Shown here: positions 1 through 7,246 of the stretch, piece after piece | How the letters are laid out: the number at the start of each line of letters is the position of its first letter | Position numbering within the stretch: the first letter of the stretch is position 1 | Translations under genes and position numbers: made by a program | The notes under the pieces: generated by a model | Database searches by the model: none | What the model was told of the DNA's origin: nothing | The model's input: only the letters and a program-made list of their open reading frames with translations | Assembly: GCA_966211305.1 (NCBI GenBank) | Contig: CBIHPC010000084.1 | Coordinates: 1-21,762 of the forward strand | Source of the DNA: Niastella sp966211305 | GTDB taxonomy: Bacteria > Bacteroidota > Bacteroidia > Chitinophagales > Chitinophagaceae | Direction: 5' to 3' | Length of the DNA stretch: 21,762 nt

Positions 1-2
1 TG

Positions 3-911
3 GCTGAAGAAATGGGGTATCGTTATAATCATTTTGCCCGCAACCTTCGCGAACAGCGCACCTATACTATTGGTGTCATTGTTCCCCGCCTAAACAGTTA
101 CTTCATGAGCACCGTTATTGCCGGTATTGAAAGCGTTGCCAACAATGAAGGCTATACCCTTATCATCAGCCAGTCGTCGGAAGACGCCGGTAAGGAAATA
201 GCCAGCGCCAAAACCATGTTCAATAACCGGGTTGACGGTATGTTGGTGTCACTTGCTTATGATACCGAAGACATTAGTCACTTCGACCAGTTCATTAAAA
301 AGAATATCCCACTTATATTTTTCGACCGCGTTTCAGATCATCCTGAATGCACCAGCGTACTGATCGATAACCGTAAAGGCGCCTATGAAGCAACCAGTCA
401 TTTAATTGCGCAGGGCTGCCGTCGCATTGTACATCTAACTGCCACGCCAAAACGCAATGTATATATCGACAGGCTGGCCGGTTATAAACAGGCCCTGGCC
501 GATCACCAGATCCCTTTCGATGAAAAATATGTGCTCATCAATAACCTGAGCCAGGAAGCAGGCACACAGGCCGCTGCCGCCATACTGCAAATGAATCCGC
601 TGCCCGACGCCATTTTTGCTGCGAACGATAACTGCGCCGTTGGTTGTATGCTGGCCCTGAAGAAAGCGGGCATCCGCATTCCGCAGGATATGGCTTTTGC
701 CGGTTTTAACAACGACCCGGTTTCAACAGTGATAGAACCTAACTTAACCACCATAAATTATCCCGGTTATAAAATGGGTGAAATGTCGGCCGCCAGCCTT
801 ATCAATCATTTGAATGGCGTAAATAGTATCGACACTACCAATACAATATTGTTAAGGTCAGAATTGATCATACGGGCGTCTTCGCTGAAAACAAAATCTG
901 ATAGTGAATGA
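3..911 (+). CDS. LacI-family transcriptional regulator, 5' end cut off by the window edge
   Basis: This is the C-terminal part of a LacI/GalR-type repressor. The frame is open to the window edge, and the first residues (AEEMGYRYNHFARNL) match the last helix and hinge helix of a LacI DNA-binding domain. The helix-turn-helix therefore lies upstream, and the first ATG at 12 is not the true start. The rest is a periplasmic-binding-protein-like effector domain: the family opening TIGVIVPRLNSYFMSTVIAGIE, a central DNRKGAYEATSHLIAQG segment, and a closing FAANDNCAVGCMLALKKAGIRIPQD followed by GFNNDP and LTTINYP. Such proteins bind a sugar or sugar acid and release an operator. It sits 149 bp before a GH67 gene in the same direction, so it plausibly senses a xylan- or uronate-derived ligand, which is an inference. 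The family call is firm; the ligand is unknown. Confidence 0.93.
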   Translation, partial: AEEMGYRYNHFARNLREQRTYTIGVIVPRLNSYFMSTVIAGIESVANNEGYTLIISQSSEDAGKEIASAKTMFNNRVDGMLVSLAYDTEDISHFDQFIKKNIPLIFFDRVSDHPECTSVLIDNRKGAYEATSHLIAQGCRRIVHLTATPKRNVYIDRLAGYKQALADHQIPFDEKYVLINNLSQEAGTQAAAAILQMNPLPDAIFAANDNCAVGCMLALKKAGIRIPQDMAFAGFNNDPVSTVIEPNLTTINYPGYKMGEMSAASLINHLNGVNSIDTTNTILLRSELIIRASSLKTKSDSE

Positions 912-945
912 GAAAACAGCTGCAAACCGCGAGCTTTAAGCTGCA

Positions 946-990
946 GGCAAATACAGCTTAGCCGAAGGCCTAAAGCAAAAAGTGAAGGTA
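946..990. repeat. Copy 1 of the 'caaatacagctt' word element
   Basis: The spacer between the LacI and GH67 genes carries the 12-mer caaatacagctt at 948-959, followed by a purine-rich tail of gccgaa / aaagcaaaaag words. The same 12-mer recurs at 18017-18028 and 20261-20272. The copy at 20261 is followed by nearly the same tail. Three copies in about 22 kb are not expected by chance, so these are related repeats. Function is unknown. Confidence 0.7.
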
Positions 991-1000
991 AATTGATATC

Positions 1001-1012
1001 GGAACCGTTTTC
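1001..1012. promoter_or_regulatory. Candidate LacI-family operator upstream of the GH67 gene
   Basis: The 12-mer ggaaccgttttc fits the general LacI-family operator form GnAAnCGnTTnC, with the typical central CG. It lies 48 bp before the GH67 start codon, directly between a LacI-family gene and its likely target. A motif with eight fixed bases would occur by chance about once per 65 kb, so location adds much of the support. No second copy was found in front of the SDR, GH115 or GH10 genes. Confidence 0.35.
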
Positions 1013-1017
1013 CCTTA

Positions 1018-1056
1018 TCAACTTTTTAATTTGTCAACCTATCAACTCGTCAAACT
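1018..1056. repeat. 8-bp periodic (a/g)tcaac words upstream of GH67
   Basis: Three consecutive 8-bp units gtcaacct, atcaactc and gtcaaact occupy 1033-1056, with a related atcaactt at 1018-1025. The array ends 4 bp before the GH67 ATG. It belongs to a degenerate family also seen at about 7202-7233, 9800-9839, 18118-18153 (period 9) and 21162-21210. Confidence 0.7.
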
Positions 1057-1060
1057 CCAT

Positions 1061-3205
1061 ATGAAAAAATGGATCGTTGTAATAACCGGTATTATTCTAT
1101 TCAATTCCGTATCAGCGGAAAATGGCTATGATCTTTGGCTTCGATATAAAGTAATTGACAACGCTGTTTCGCTGCAACAATACCGCCGGCAGATAACCGG
1201 TATCAACTGTAAGGCCAACGATGGTAAACTCCTTGCAGCACAACAGGAACTGCAACAGGGGCTCTCCGGATTGCTGGGCAAAAATGTGCCATTGCATAAG
1301 GCGGTTACCAATGGTACCGTCATGATGGGAACGCCTTCGCAACTGCCATTCATAAAAAAGTTAGTGGGTGAGAATACGTTGACGGGTTTGGGCGATGAAG
1401 GGTATCTTATTCGCACCATCCGCCATGAAAGCAAAAATATTATTTTAATTACCGGTAATAAAGAAGCCGGTATCCTGTACGGCGCTTTTCATTTTTTGCG
1501 GTTGCTTCAAATACAACAGCCTATTGCCCAACTGAATATTTCCAGCACACCTGAAATAAAATTGCGGTTACTGAATCATTGGGACAATCTCAACCGTACT
1601 GTTGAACGGGGTTATGCCGGCGGCTCTATCTGGGACTGGCAACGTTTACCCGGTTACCGCGATCAGCGGTATTATGATTATGCACGCGCCAACGCTTCCA
1701 TAGGCATCAACGGCACCGTGCTTACGAATGTGAACGCCAATGCCATGATCTTAACCGAACCATGGTTGCAGAAAGTGGCCGCGCTGGCCGCTATATTCCG
1801 TCAGTACAACATTAAAGTGTATCTCACCGCCCGCTTTAGCGCACCGGTTGAAATAGGCAAACTGACAACCGCCGATCCCTTAAACGAAGAAGTGAGGAAA
1901 TGGTGGAAAGATAAAGCAGATGAGATCTATCGCATCATTCCCGACTTTGGCGGCTTTCTTGTAAAAGCAAATTCAGAAGGGCAACCCGGTCCGCAGAATT
2001 ACCAGCGCACCCATGCCGATGGCGCTAATATGCTGGCCGATGCGGTGGCGCCTCATAACGGTATCGTAATGTGGCGTGCTTTTGTATACAGCAATGAATC
2101 TCCTGAAGACCGGTTCAAACAGGCGTACAATGAATTCAAACCGCTCGATGGGCAGTTCAGAAAAAATGTACTGGTACAGGTTAAGAACGGGCCGATAGAT
2201 TTTCAGCCGCGCGAACCTTTTCATCCCCTGTTCGGCGCCATGCCGCAAACTCCGCTGATGATGGAGTACCAGCTTACACAGGAGTACCTGGGTTTTGCCA
2301 CTCACCTCGTATACGAAGCGCCGCTGTTTACAGAGGTGCTGAATGCCAATACCCATACGAAACCCAATGGCAGTACCGTTGCACAGATCATCGATGGAAC
2401 AGCAGACGGACATTCGCTTTCCGGGATGGCCGGCGTAGCCAATATAGGCAGCGATATCAACTGGACGGGCCATCCTTTTGGTCAGGCCAACTGGTACACC
2501 CTCGGCCGTCTTGCCTGGGACCCTGCCTTAACCCCGGCGCTGATCGCCAATGAATGGATAAGACAAACCTTTACCAATAAAAAAGCTTTTGTTGACACCG
2601 TGCAGCAGATAATGCTGGCATCACGCGAGATCATGGTGAATTATATGACGCCGCTGGGGTTGCATCATATCATGGGATATGGACATCATTACGGTCCGGC
2701 CCCCTGGTATAACAAAGCGCCGCGTGCCGACTGGAACCCCGTGTATTTTCACAGGGCCGATTCAACCGGTATCGGGTTCAACCGGACCGCCAGCGGAAGC
2801 AATGCACTGGCGCAATACCAGCCTGCGGTTCGCCGGCAATATGAAAATATCGCAACCTGTCCGGAAGAACTGCTGTTGTGGTTTCACCATGTGCCATGGG
2901 ATCATAAAATGGGATCGGGCAAAACATTGTGGGAAGAGATGTGCGAAAAGTATTATAGCGGCGTTGATTCCGTACGGTGGATGCAGCGCAGCTGGAGCAG
3001 GTTAAAGAATTATATCGATGAAGAACGGTTCAAACAAATTGAACAGTTGCTGAGCATTCAGGAGCAGGAAGCGGTATGGTGGCGCAATGCGTGTTTATTA
3101 TATTTCCAAACGTTTAGCGGGAAACCGATTCCGGGGGAATACGAAAAGCCTGATCGTACATTGGAATATTATATGGGGTTGAATTTTCCGTATGCGCCGC
3201 ATTGA
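1061..3205 (+). CDS. Secreted alpha-glucuronidase, glycoside hydrolase family 67
   Basis: Family GH67 removes (4-O-methyl)-D-glucuronic acid from the non-reducing terminal xylose of xylo-oligosaccharides by inversion. The ATG at 1061 was chosen because it begins a clean signal peptide (MKKWIVVITGIILFNSVSA, then ENGYDLW). A longer frame from a TTG at 1031 would only add residues coded by a spacer repeat. The protein has 714 residues, normal for the family. The N-terminal domain spans about residues 20-150, followed by a TIM-barrel and a helical C-terminal part. The catalytic motifs are intact: VKANSEGQPGP with the acid E306, GPIDFQPREP with D380, and EYQLTQEYLG with E408. The spacing of D380 and E408 (28 residues) agrees with characterised GH67 enzymes as I recall them. 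Export implies action in the periplasm or at the surface on GH10/GH115 products. It is probably controlled by the upstream LacI protein. Confidence 0.97.
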   Translation: MKKWIVVITGIILFNSVSAENGYDLWLRYKVIDNAVSLQQYRRQITGINCKANDGKLLAAQQELQQGLSGLLGKNVPLHKAVTNGTVMMGTPSQLPFIKKLVGENTLTGLGDEGYLIRTIRHESKNIILITGNKEAGILYGAFHFLRLLQIQQPIAQLNISSTPEIKLRLLNHWDNLNRTVERGYAGGSIWDWQRLPGYRDQRYYDYARANASIGINGTVLTNVNANAMILTEPWLQKVAALAAIFRQYNIKVYLTARFSAPVEIGKLTTADPLNEEVRKWWKDKADEIYRIIPDFGGFLVKANSEGQPGPQNYQRTHADGANMLADAVAPHNGIVMWRAFVYSNESPEDRFKQAYNEFKPLDGQFRKNVLVQVKNGPIDFQPREPFHPLFGAMPQTPLMMEYQLTQEYLGFATHLVYEAPLFTEVLNANTHTKPNGSTVAQIIDGTADGHSLSGMAGVANIGSDINWTGHPFGQANWYTLGRLAWDPALTPALIANEWIRQTFTNKKAFVDTVQQIMLASREIMVNYMTPLGLHHIMGYGHHYGPAPWYNKAPRADWNPVYFHRADSTGIGFNRTASGSNALAQYQPAVRRQYENIATCPEELLLWFHHVPWDHKMGSGKTLWEEMCEKYYSGVDSVRWMQRSWSRLKNYIDEERFKQIEQLLSIQEQEAVWWRNACLLYFQTFSGKPIPGEYEKPDRTLEYYMGLNFPYAPH

Positions 3206-3210
3206 CCGGC

Positions 3211-3245
3211 GTGAATCGTGAATCGTGAATCGTGAATCGTGAATG
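3211..3245. repeat. 7-bp tandem repeat, gtgaatc x4 plus gtgaatg
   Basis: Five contiguous 7-bp units start 5 bp after the GH67 stop codon: four exact gtgaatc units and a final gtgaatg. This is the cleanest short tandem repeat in the window. The 7-bp period recurs in related words at 7130-7164 and 17948-17968. The rest of the 149-bp spacer to the SDR gene shows no clear promoter. Confidence 0.92.
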
Positions 3246-3354
3246 GCCTCGCGATTGTTCAGATTTTTTCAAGACCTTGCGCCGCCCGAATTTCGAGCCG
3301 ATTGCCGATTAAAAATCAAAAACTAACAGCGTAGATCTTATAAACAAAGTACTA

Positions 3355-4104
3355 ATGAACACAGTTAACCAAAAAGTAGCGATCGTAACCGGTGGCGGCT
3401 CAGGCATTGGCCTGGCTATTACAGAAAAATTTGTGCAAAACAATATTACTACGGTCATTGTAGGCCGTGATGCCGAAAAACTGCATCAGGCAAAACAAAA
3501 GCTGGGCGCATTATGCGTTCCCATAGTTGCCGACCTTAGCGACCTTGATGCTATCCCCGGCCTGGTAAAAGAAGTAATAACGCAATTCGGACATATCGAT
3601 ATCCTGGTGAACAATGCCGGCATCAATATGAAAAAGGAGTTTACCGAGGTAACCAACGAAGATTTTCAAAAAGTGATACAAACAAACCTCACAGGCGTAT
3701 TTGTATTGAGCAGGGAAGTAGTAAAGTCTATGCTGCCCAATAACAAAGGAAGTATCGTAAATATCAGCTCTATGGCGGCGCAATATGGCATTCCCAAAGT
3801 AATTGCCTATTCGGCGTCGAAAACAGCCATTGAAGGCATGACGCGGGCCATGGCAACGGAATTGTCGCCCCGGGGCATCCGGATCAATTGTATTGCACCT
3901 GGTTTTATTGCCACCGATATGACCTCCAAAGCATTCAATGCCGATGCTGAACGAAAGAACAAAGCGCTTGGCCGTACCCCCATGGGTGTTATGGGCACCC
4001 CGTCCGATATCGGCGATGCCGCACTGTTCCTGGCTACCGATGCATCGAAATATATAACAGGTGTGGTATTACCGGTTGATGGTGGAAATTCGATCGGGTT
4101 TTAA
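3355..4104 (+). CDS. SDR-family oxidoreductase, possibly a uronate-pathway reductase
   Basis: This is a classical short-chain dehydrogenase/reductase of 249 residues with no signal peptide, so it is cytoplasmic. The cofactor-binding glycine motif TGGGSGIG lies near residues 12-19 and the NNAG motif near 87-90. The catalytic triad residues are S139, Y152 and K156 in NISSMAA...YSASK. The family-typical ending GFIATDM...PVDGGNSIGF is present. By sequence alone it could be read as a FabG-like 3-oxoacyl reductase or a gluconate 5-dehydrogenase. Its place between two alpha-glucuronidase genes favours reduction or oxidation of a sugar acid. Bacillus subtilis UxuB (YjmF), a fructuronate reductase, is known to be an SDR, and KduD of the pectin pathway is another SDR option. 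The substrate is inferred from context only. Confidence 0.9.
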   Translation: MNTVNQKVAIVTGGGSGIGLAITEKFVQNNITTVIVGRDAEKLHQAKQKLGALCVPIVADLSDLDAIPGLVKEVITQFGHIDILVNNAGINMKKEFTEVTNEDFQKVIQTNLTGVFVLSREVVKSMLPNNKGSIVNISSMAAQYGIPKVIAYSASKTAIEGMTRAMATELSPRGIRINCIAPGFIATDMTSKAFNADAERKNKALGRTPMGVMGTPSDIGDAALFLATDASKYITGVVLPVDGGNSIGF

Positions 4105-4117
4105 TTTATTGAAAACA

Positions 4118-4162
4118 GGTTTGCCATGGTTGTGATAAAAGGCGAAAACTCCATGGCAAACC
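4118..4162. terminator. 12-bp perfect inverted repeat between the SDR and GH115 genes
   Basis: The 12-mer ggtttgccatgg (4118-4129) and its exact reverse complement ccatggcaaacc (4151-4162) flank a 21-nt loop, starting 13 bp after the SDR stop codon. The position suits a transcription terminator or RNA stabiliser, but no T-run follows the second arm. A processing hairpin, or an operator for the downstream gene, remains possible. Confidence 0.5.
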
Positions 4163-4172
4163 CTTAACGGGA

Positions 4173-4204
4173 ACACTTTTGTTCTAATTACATACACTTT
4201 TGTT
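4173..4204 (+). promoter_or_regulatory. Paired direct repeat acacttttgtt, 21 bp apart, upstream of GH115
   Basis: The 11-mer acacttttgtt occurs at 4173-4183 and again at 4194-4204, a start-to-start spacing of 21 bp or two helical turns. The 201-bp gap before the GH115 start is the longest in the xylan cluster. A spacer with a hairpin followed by paired sites suggests a separate promoter or regulator-binding region. TTTG is part of Bacteroidota promoter elements, but I could not fit a full -33/-7 (TAnnTTTG) pair. Confidence 0.3.
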
Positions 4205-4305
4205 TAGGGACAGCCCATCATACAGGCAAAATAGCGAATTTCAGGGTCGGCAGGCCATCCACTATTAATGATGGTCATTATTACGATTTGCACATTGTCA
4301 TCCAT

Positions 4306-7131
4306 ATGAAAAGAACGATCCTGATATTACTGGCTTTGTATTGTAACAGCATTTTGTTTGCGCAGCAGGCGATCCTCCGCCATAATGCCCCCGGCGCCTT
4401 TCCTATTGCCGATAAAAGTACTACTCCGATCTATGTTAACGGCGCCGATCACTGGCTGGTGCAAAAAGCAGCCGCTTTACTGCAAACAGATCTGGAGAAA
4501 GTAACCGGTAAAAAACCGGCTGTTGCCAATACGCTTCCGCAAAAAGCAAAAAATATCATTATCATCGGTTCGCTCGATCAGTCATCGCTCATCAAACAAC
4601 TGGTTCAAACCAATAAATTACAGGCAGACAGCATCAAAGGAAAATGGGAAGCGTTTCAGGTACAGGTCATTACTAACCCGTTGCCAGGTGTTGACAATGC
4701 CCTGGTAATTGCAGGTAGTGATAAACGCGGAACCGCTTATGGCGTTTTTGAATTGTCGAAACAACTGGGGGTATCGCCCTGGTACTGGTGGGCCGATGTA
4801 CCGGTAAAAACAGCTAAAGAGTGCTGGTACAACGGCGCTGTCAAAATATACCAATCGCCCGGGGTAACCTATCGCGGCATTTTTCTCAATGATGAAGCGC
4901 CCGCTTTATCTCAATGGAGCAAGGCAACGTTCGGCGGTTTCAATCATTTGTTTTATGAAAAGGTTTTTGAATTGATGCTCCGGCTAAAAGCCAATTACCT
5001 GTGGCCGGCCATGTGGGGCAATGCATTTTATGACGATGATTCGCTGAATGCGGAAGTAGCCGACCGGTATGGTATTGTAATAGGTACCAGTCACCACGAG
5101 CCCATGATGCGTGCGCATGTTGAATGGCAGCGTTATGGAAAAGGAAAATGGAATTACGATTCCAATGAAGTGCAGTTGAAAAAATTTTGGGAAGAGGGTA
5201 TTCGCCGAAAACGTTCGTATGAAAGTATTGTTACCGTAGGTATGCGGGGCGATGGCGATGAACCAATGAGCGAACAAAGCAATATCGCCCTGCTGGAACG
5301 GATTGTTGCGGACCAGCGCAGGATCATTGCCAATGTTTCGGGAAAAGATGCCACCGCAACGCCGCAACTATGGGCATTGTATAAAGAAGTGCAGGACTAT
5401 TACGACAAAGGCATGCGGGTGCCGGATGATATCACGTTGCTGTTGTGCGATGATAACTGGGGCAATATTCGCAAACTGCCCAAACGCAATGCACCGGCGC
5501 GCGCCGGAGGCTACGGTATTTATTATCACTTCGATTATGTAGGCGGTCCGCGCAATTACAAATGGATCAACACCAACAATATTCCACGCATCTGGGAACA
5601 AATGCACCTCGCGCATGAATATGGGGTCAATCGCATCTGGATCGTAAATGTGGGGGATCTTAAACCTATGGAGTTGCCCATTTCCTTTTTTCTTGATTAT
5701 GCCTGGAACCCATCGCAATACACTACCGATCGCACGCAGCAATATACCAACGAATGGGCCGCGCAGCAGTTTGGCGAAACCTATGCTGCCGAGATTGGTT
5801 ACCTGCTTTCTAAATATACGCAATACAACAGCCGCCGCAAACCTGAGCTATTGTCGCCCGGCACCTATAGCCTCATCAATTACCAGGAAGCCGAAAAAGT
5901 AGTGCATGATTACAATGCGCTGGCACTACTCGCCGAAAAAATATACAAACGCTTACCCACAGCGTATAAAGACGCTTATTACCAACTGGTATTATTCCCG
6001 ATAAAAGCCAGCGCCAACCTGAATGAAATGTATGTTGCCGCAGGGAAAAATCATTTGTACGCAATACAGGGCCGTGCATCAACCAATGACTTTGCGGCCC
6101 GGGTGAAAGCGTTGTTCATTGCTGACTCGCTGCTCACCAAACAGTATAACCATGAACTGGCAAAAGGCAAATGGAACCATATGATGGACCAAACCCATAT
6201 TGGTTATACGTACTGGCAGCAGCCACCGGTGAATGTTATGCCTGCTGTAAAAACAATCGAGCCTCCTGCGCCATCCCGCCCTGCCATTGCTATTGAAGGC
6301 TCCGAAGCAGTATGGCCAAATGAAACGGATAAAGCCATCCTGCCTGCATTTAATAATTACCGTTCGGAAAAACATTATATCGATCTGTTTAACCAGGGCG
6401 CCATACCATTCAACTATACAATTAAAGCCGACACTTCGTGGCTGCAGCTTTCTTCGCTCGAAGGGCGGATCGATAAAGAACAACGCATCTGGTTGAAGGT
6501 GAAATGGGCTGCCGTGCCCGATGGAAAACACCAGGTACCCGTTGCCATTACTTTACCCGGTTCAAAAGAAGTAACCGTGTTTGTGCCATTGGAGAAATTA
6601 ACCATACCCGGGTATACCAATGTCACCCATGTTGAAGGCGATGGATATATTTCAATTGATGCCAGCCGGTACGCCAAAGCAATAACTGAAAAAGACGTTA
6701 ACTGGGTTACTGTTGCCAATATGGGCAGAACCGGCAATGCCATTACTTTTTTCCCGCCATTCAGCCGCACATCGGAACTTAACACCACATCGGCCCATGT
6801 TGAATATAATATGTATACAACCGGTACCGGCGCCGCAAAAGTATTGTTGTATTGCGCTCCTACCCTGCCATTCAATGAGTCGAACGGGTTACGCTATGGT
6901 ATTTCATTCGATGACGAAACCCCGCAGCTTGTAAACCTGCATGCAGATAATTCAGAACGCGCCTGGGCGCAGTCCGTCAGCGATAATGTTCGCATCAGCA
7001 CTTCTACACACACCTTACCAACGGCCGGACATCATGTGCTGAAGATCTGGGCAGTTGACCCGGGAATTGTTATAGAAAAGATAGTTGTTGATTTTGGCGG
7101 GGTAAGAAAAAGTTATCTGGGACCGAAATAG
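4306..7131 (+). CDS. Secreted alpha-glucuronidase, glycoside hydrolase family 115
   Basis: GH115 enzymes release (4-O-methyl)glucuronic acid from internal as well as terminal xylose units of glucuronoxylan. I chose the ATG at 4306, six codons inside the longest frame, because it opens a signal peptide (MKRTILILLALYCNSILFAQ). It also shares the catatgaaaa start context of the GH67 and GH10 genes. The protein is 941 residues, usual for the family. An N-terminal alpha/beta domain spans about 20-190. A TIM-barrel follows with conserved-looking blocks YRGIFLNDEAP (D196, E197), GTSHHEPM (H263, H264, E265), GMRGDGDEPM (D316, D318, E319) and LLCDDNWGN (D382, D383). A linker helix region precedes C-terminal beta-sandwich material to the end motif KSYLGPK. 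I do not assign catalytic residues. It acts before GH67 on longer substrates. The call rests on recognition of the family sequence. Confidence 0.92.
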   Translation: MKRTILILLALYCNSILFAQQAILRHNAPGAFPIADKSTTPIYVNGADHWLVQKAAALLQTDLEKVTGKKPAVANTLPQKAKNIIIIGSLDQSSLIKQLVQTNKLQADSIKGKWEAFQVQVITNPLPGVDNALVIAGSDKRGTAYGVFELSKQLGVSPWYWWADVPVKTAKECWYNGAVKIYQSPGVTYRGIFLNDEAPALSQWSKATFGGFNHLFYEKVFELMLRLKANYLWPAMWGNAFYDDDSLNAEVADRYGIVIGTSHHEPMMRAHVEWQRYGKGKWNYDSNEVQLKKFWEEGIRRKRSYESIVTVGMRGDGDEPMSEQSNIALLERIVADQRRIIANVSGKDATATPQLWALYKEVQDYYDKGMRVPDDITLLLCDDNWGNIRKLPKRNAPARAGGYGIYYHFDYVGGPRNYKWINTNNIPRIWEQMHLAHEYGVNRIWIVNVGDLKPMELPISFFLDYAWNPSQYTTDRTQQYTNEWAAQQFGETYAAEIGYLLSKYTQYNSRRKPELLSPGTYSLINYQEAEKVVHDYNALALLAEKIYKRLPTAYKDAYYQLVLFPIKASANLNEMYVAAGKNHLYAIQGRASTNDFAARVKALFIADSLLTKQYNHELAKGKWNHMMDQTHIGYTYWQQPPVNVMPAVKTIEPPAPSRPAIAIEGSEAVWPNETDKAILPAFNNYRSEKHYIDLFNQGAIPFNYTIKADTSWLQLSSLEGRIDKEQRIWLKVKWAAVPDGKHQVPVAITLPGSKEVTVFVPLEKLTIPGYTNVTHVEGDGYISIDASRYAKAITEKDVNWVTVANMGRTGNAITFFPPFSRTSELNTTSAHVEYNMYTTGTGAAKVLLYCAPTLPFNESNGLRYGISFDDETPQLVNLHADNSERAWAQSVSDNVRISTSTHTLPTAGHHVLKIWAVDPGIVIEKIVVDFGGVRKSYLGPK

Positions 7132-7233
7132 TTCACAGTTCATGGTTCATGGTTCTTAGTTGTTCAATTTTAAACGCTATTATTCACAAGCTGGTGAACT
7201 TAATAACTGAACAACTGAATAACTCAATAACTA
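7130..7233. repeat. Composite spacer repeat: 7-bp gttcat words, then 8-bp aataact words
   Basis: This spacer between the GH115 and GH10 genes holds two arrays. The first has 7-bp units agttcac, agttcat, ggttcat, ggttctt and agttgtt at 7130-7164, and its first base is shared with the GH115 stop codon. The second has four consecutive 8-bp units aataactg, aacaactg, aataactc and aataacta at 7202-7233. Only about 13 bp separate the second array from the GH10 ATG. No promoter was recognised, so GH10 is probably co-transcribed with GH115. Confidence 0.85.
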
Positions 7234-7246
7234 TAAAAACATTCAT

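Noticed and set aside
806..1021. 71-codon minus-strand frame over the LacI 3' end
   Set aside because: It overlaps the regulator in antisense and runs into a spacer repeat. There is no recognisable domain.
1031..1060. Upstream extension of the GH67 gene from a TTG start
   Set aside because: The ten extra codons lie in an 8-bp spacer repeat and would place a polar stretch before a clean signal peptide that begins at the ATG at 1061.
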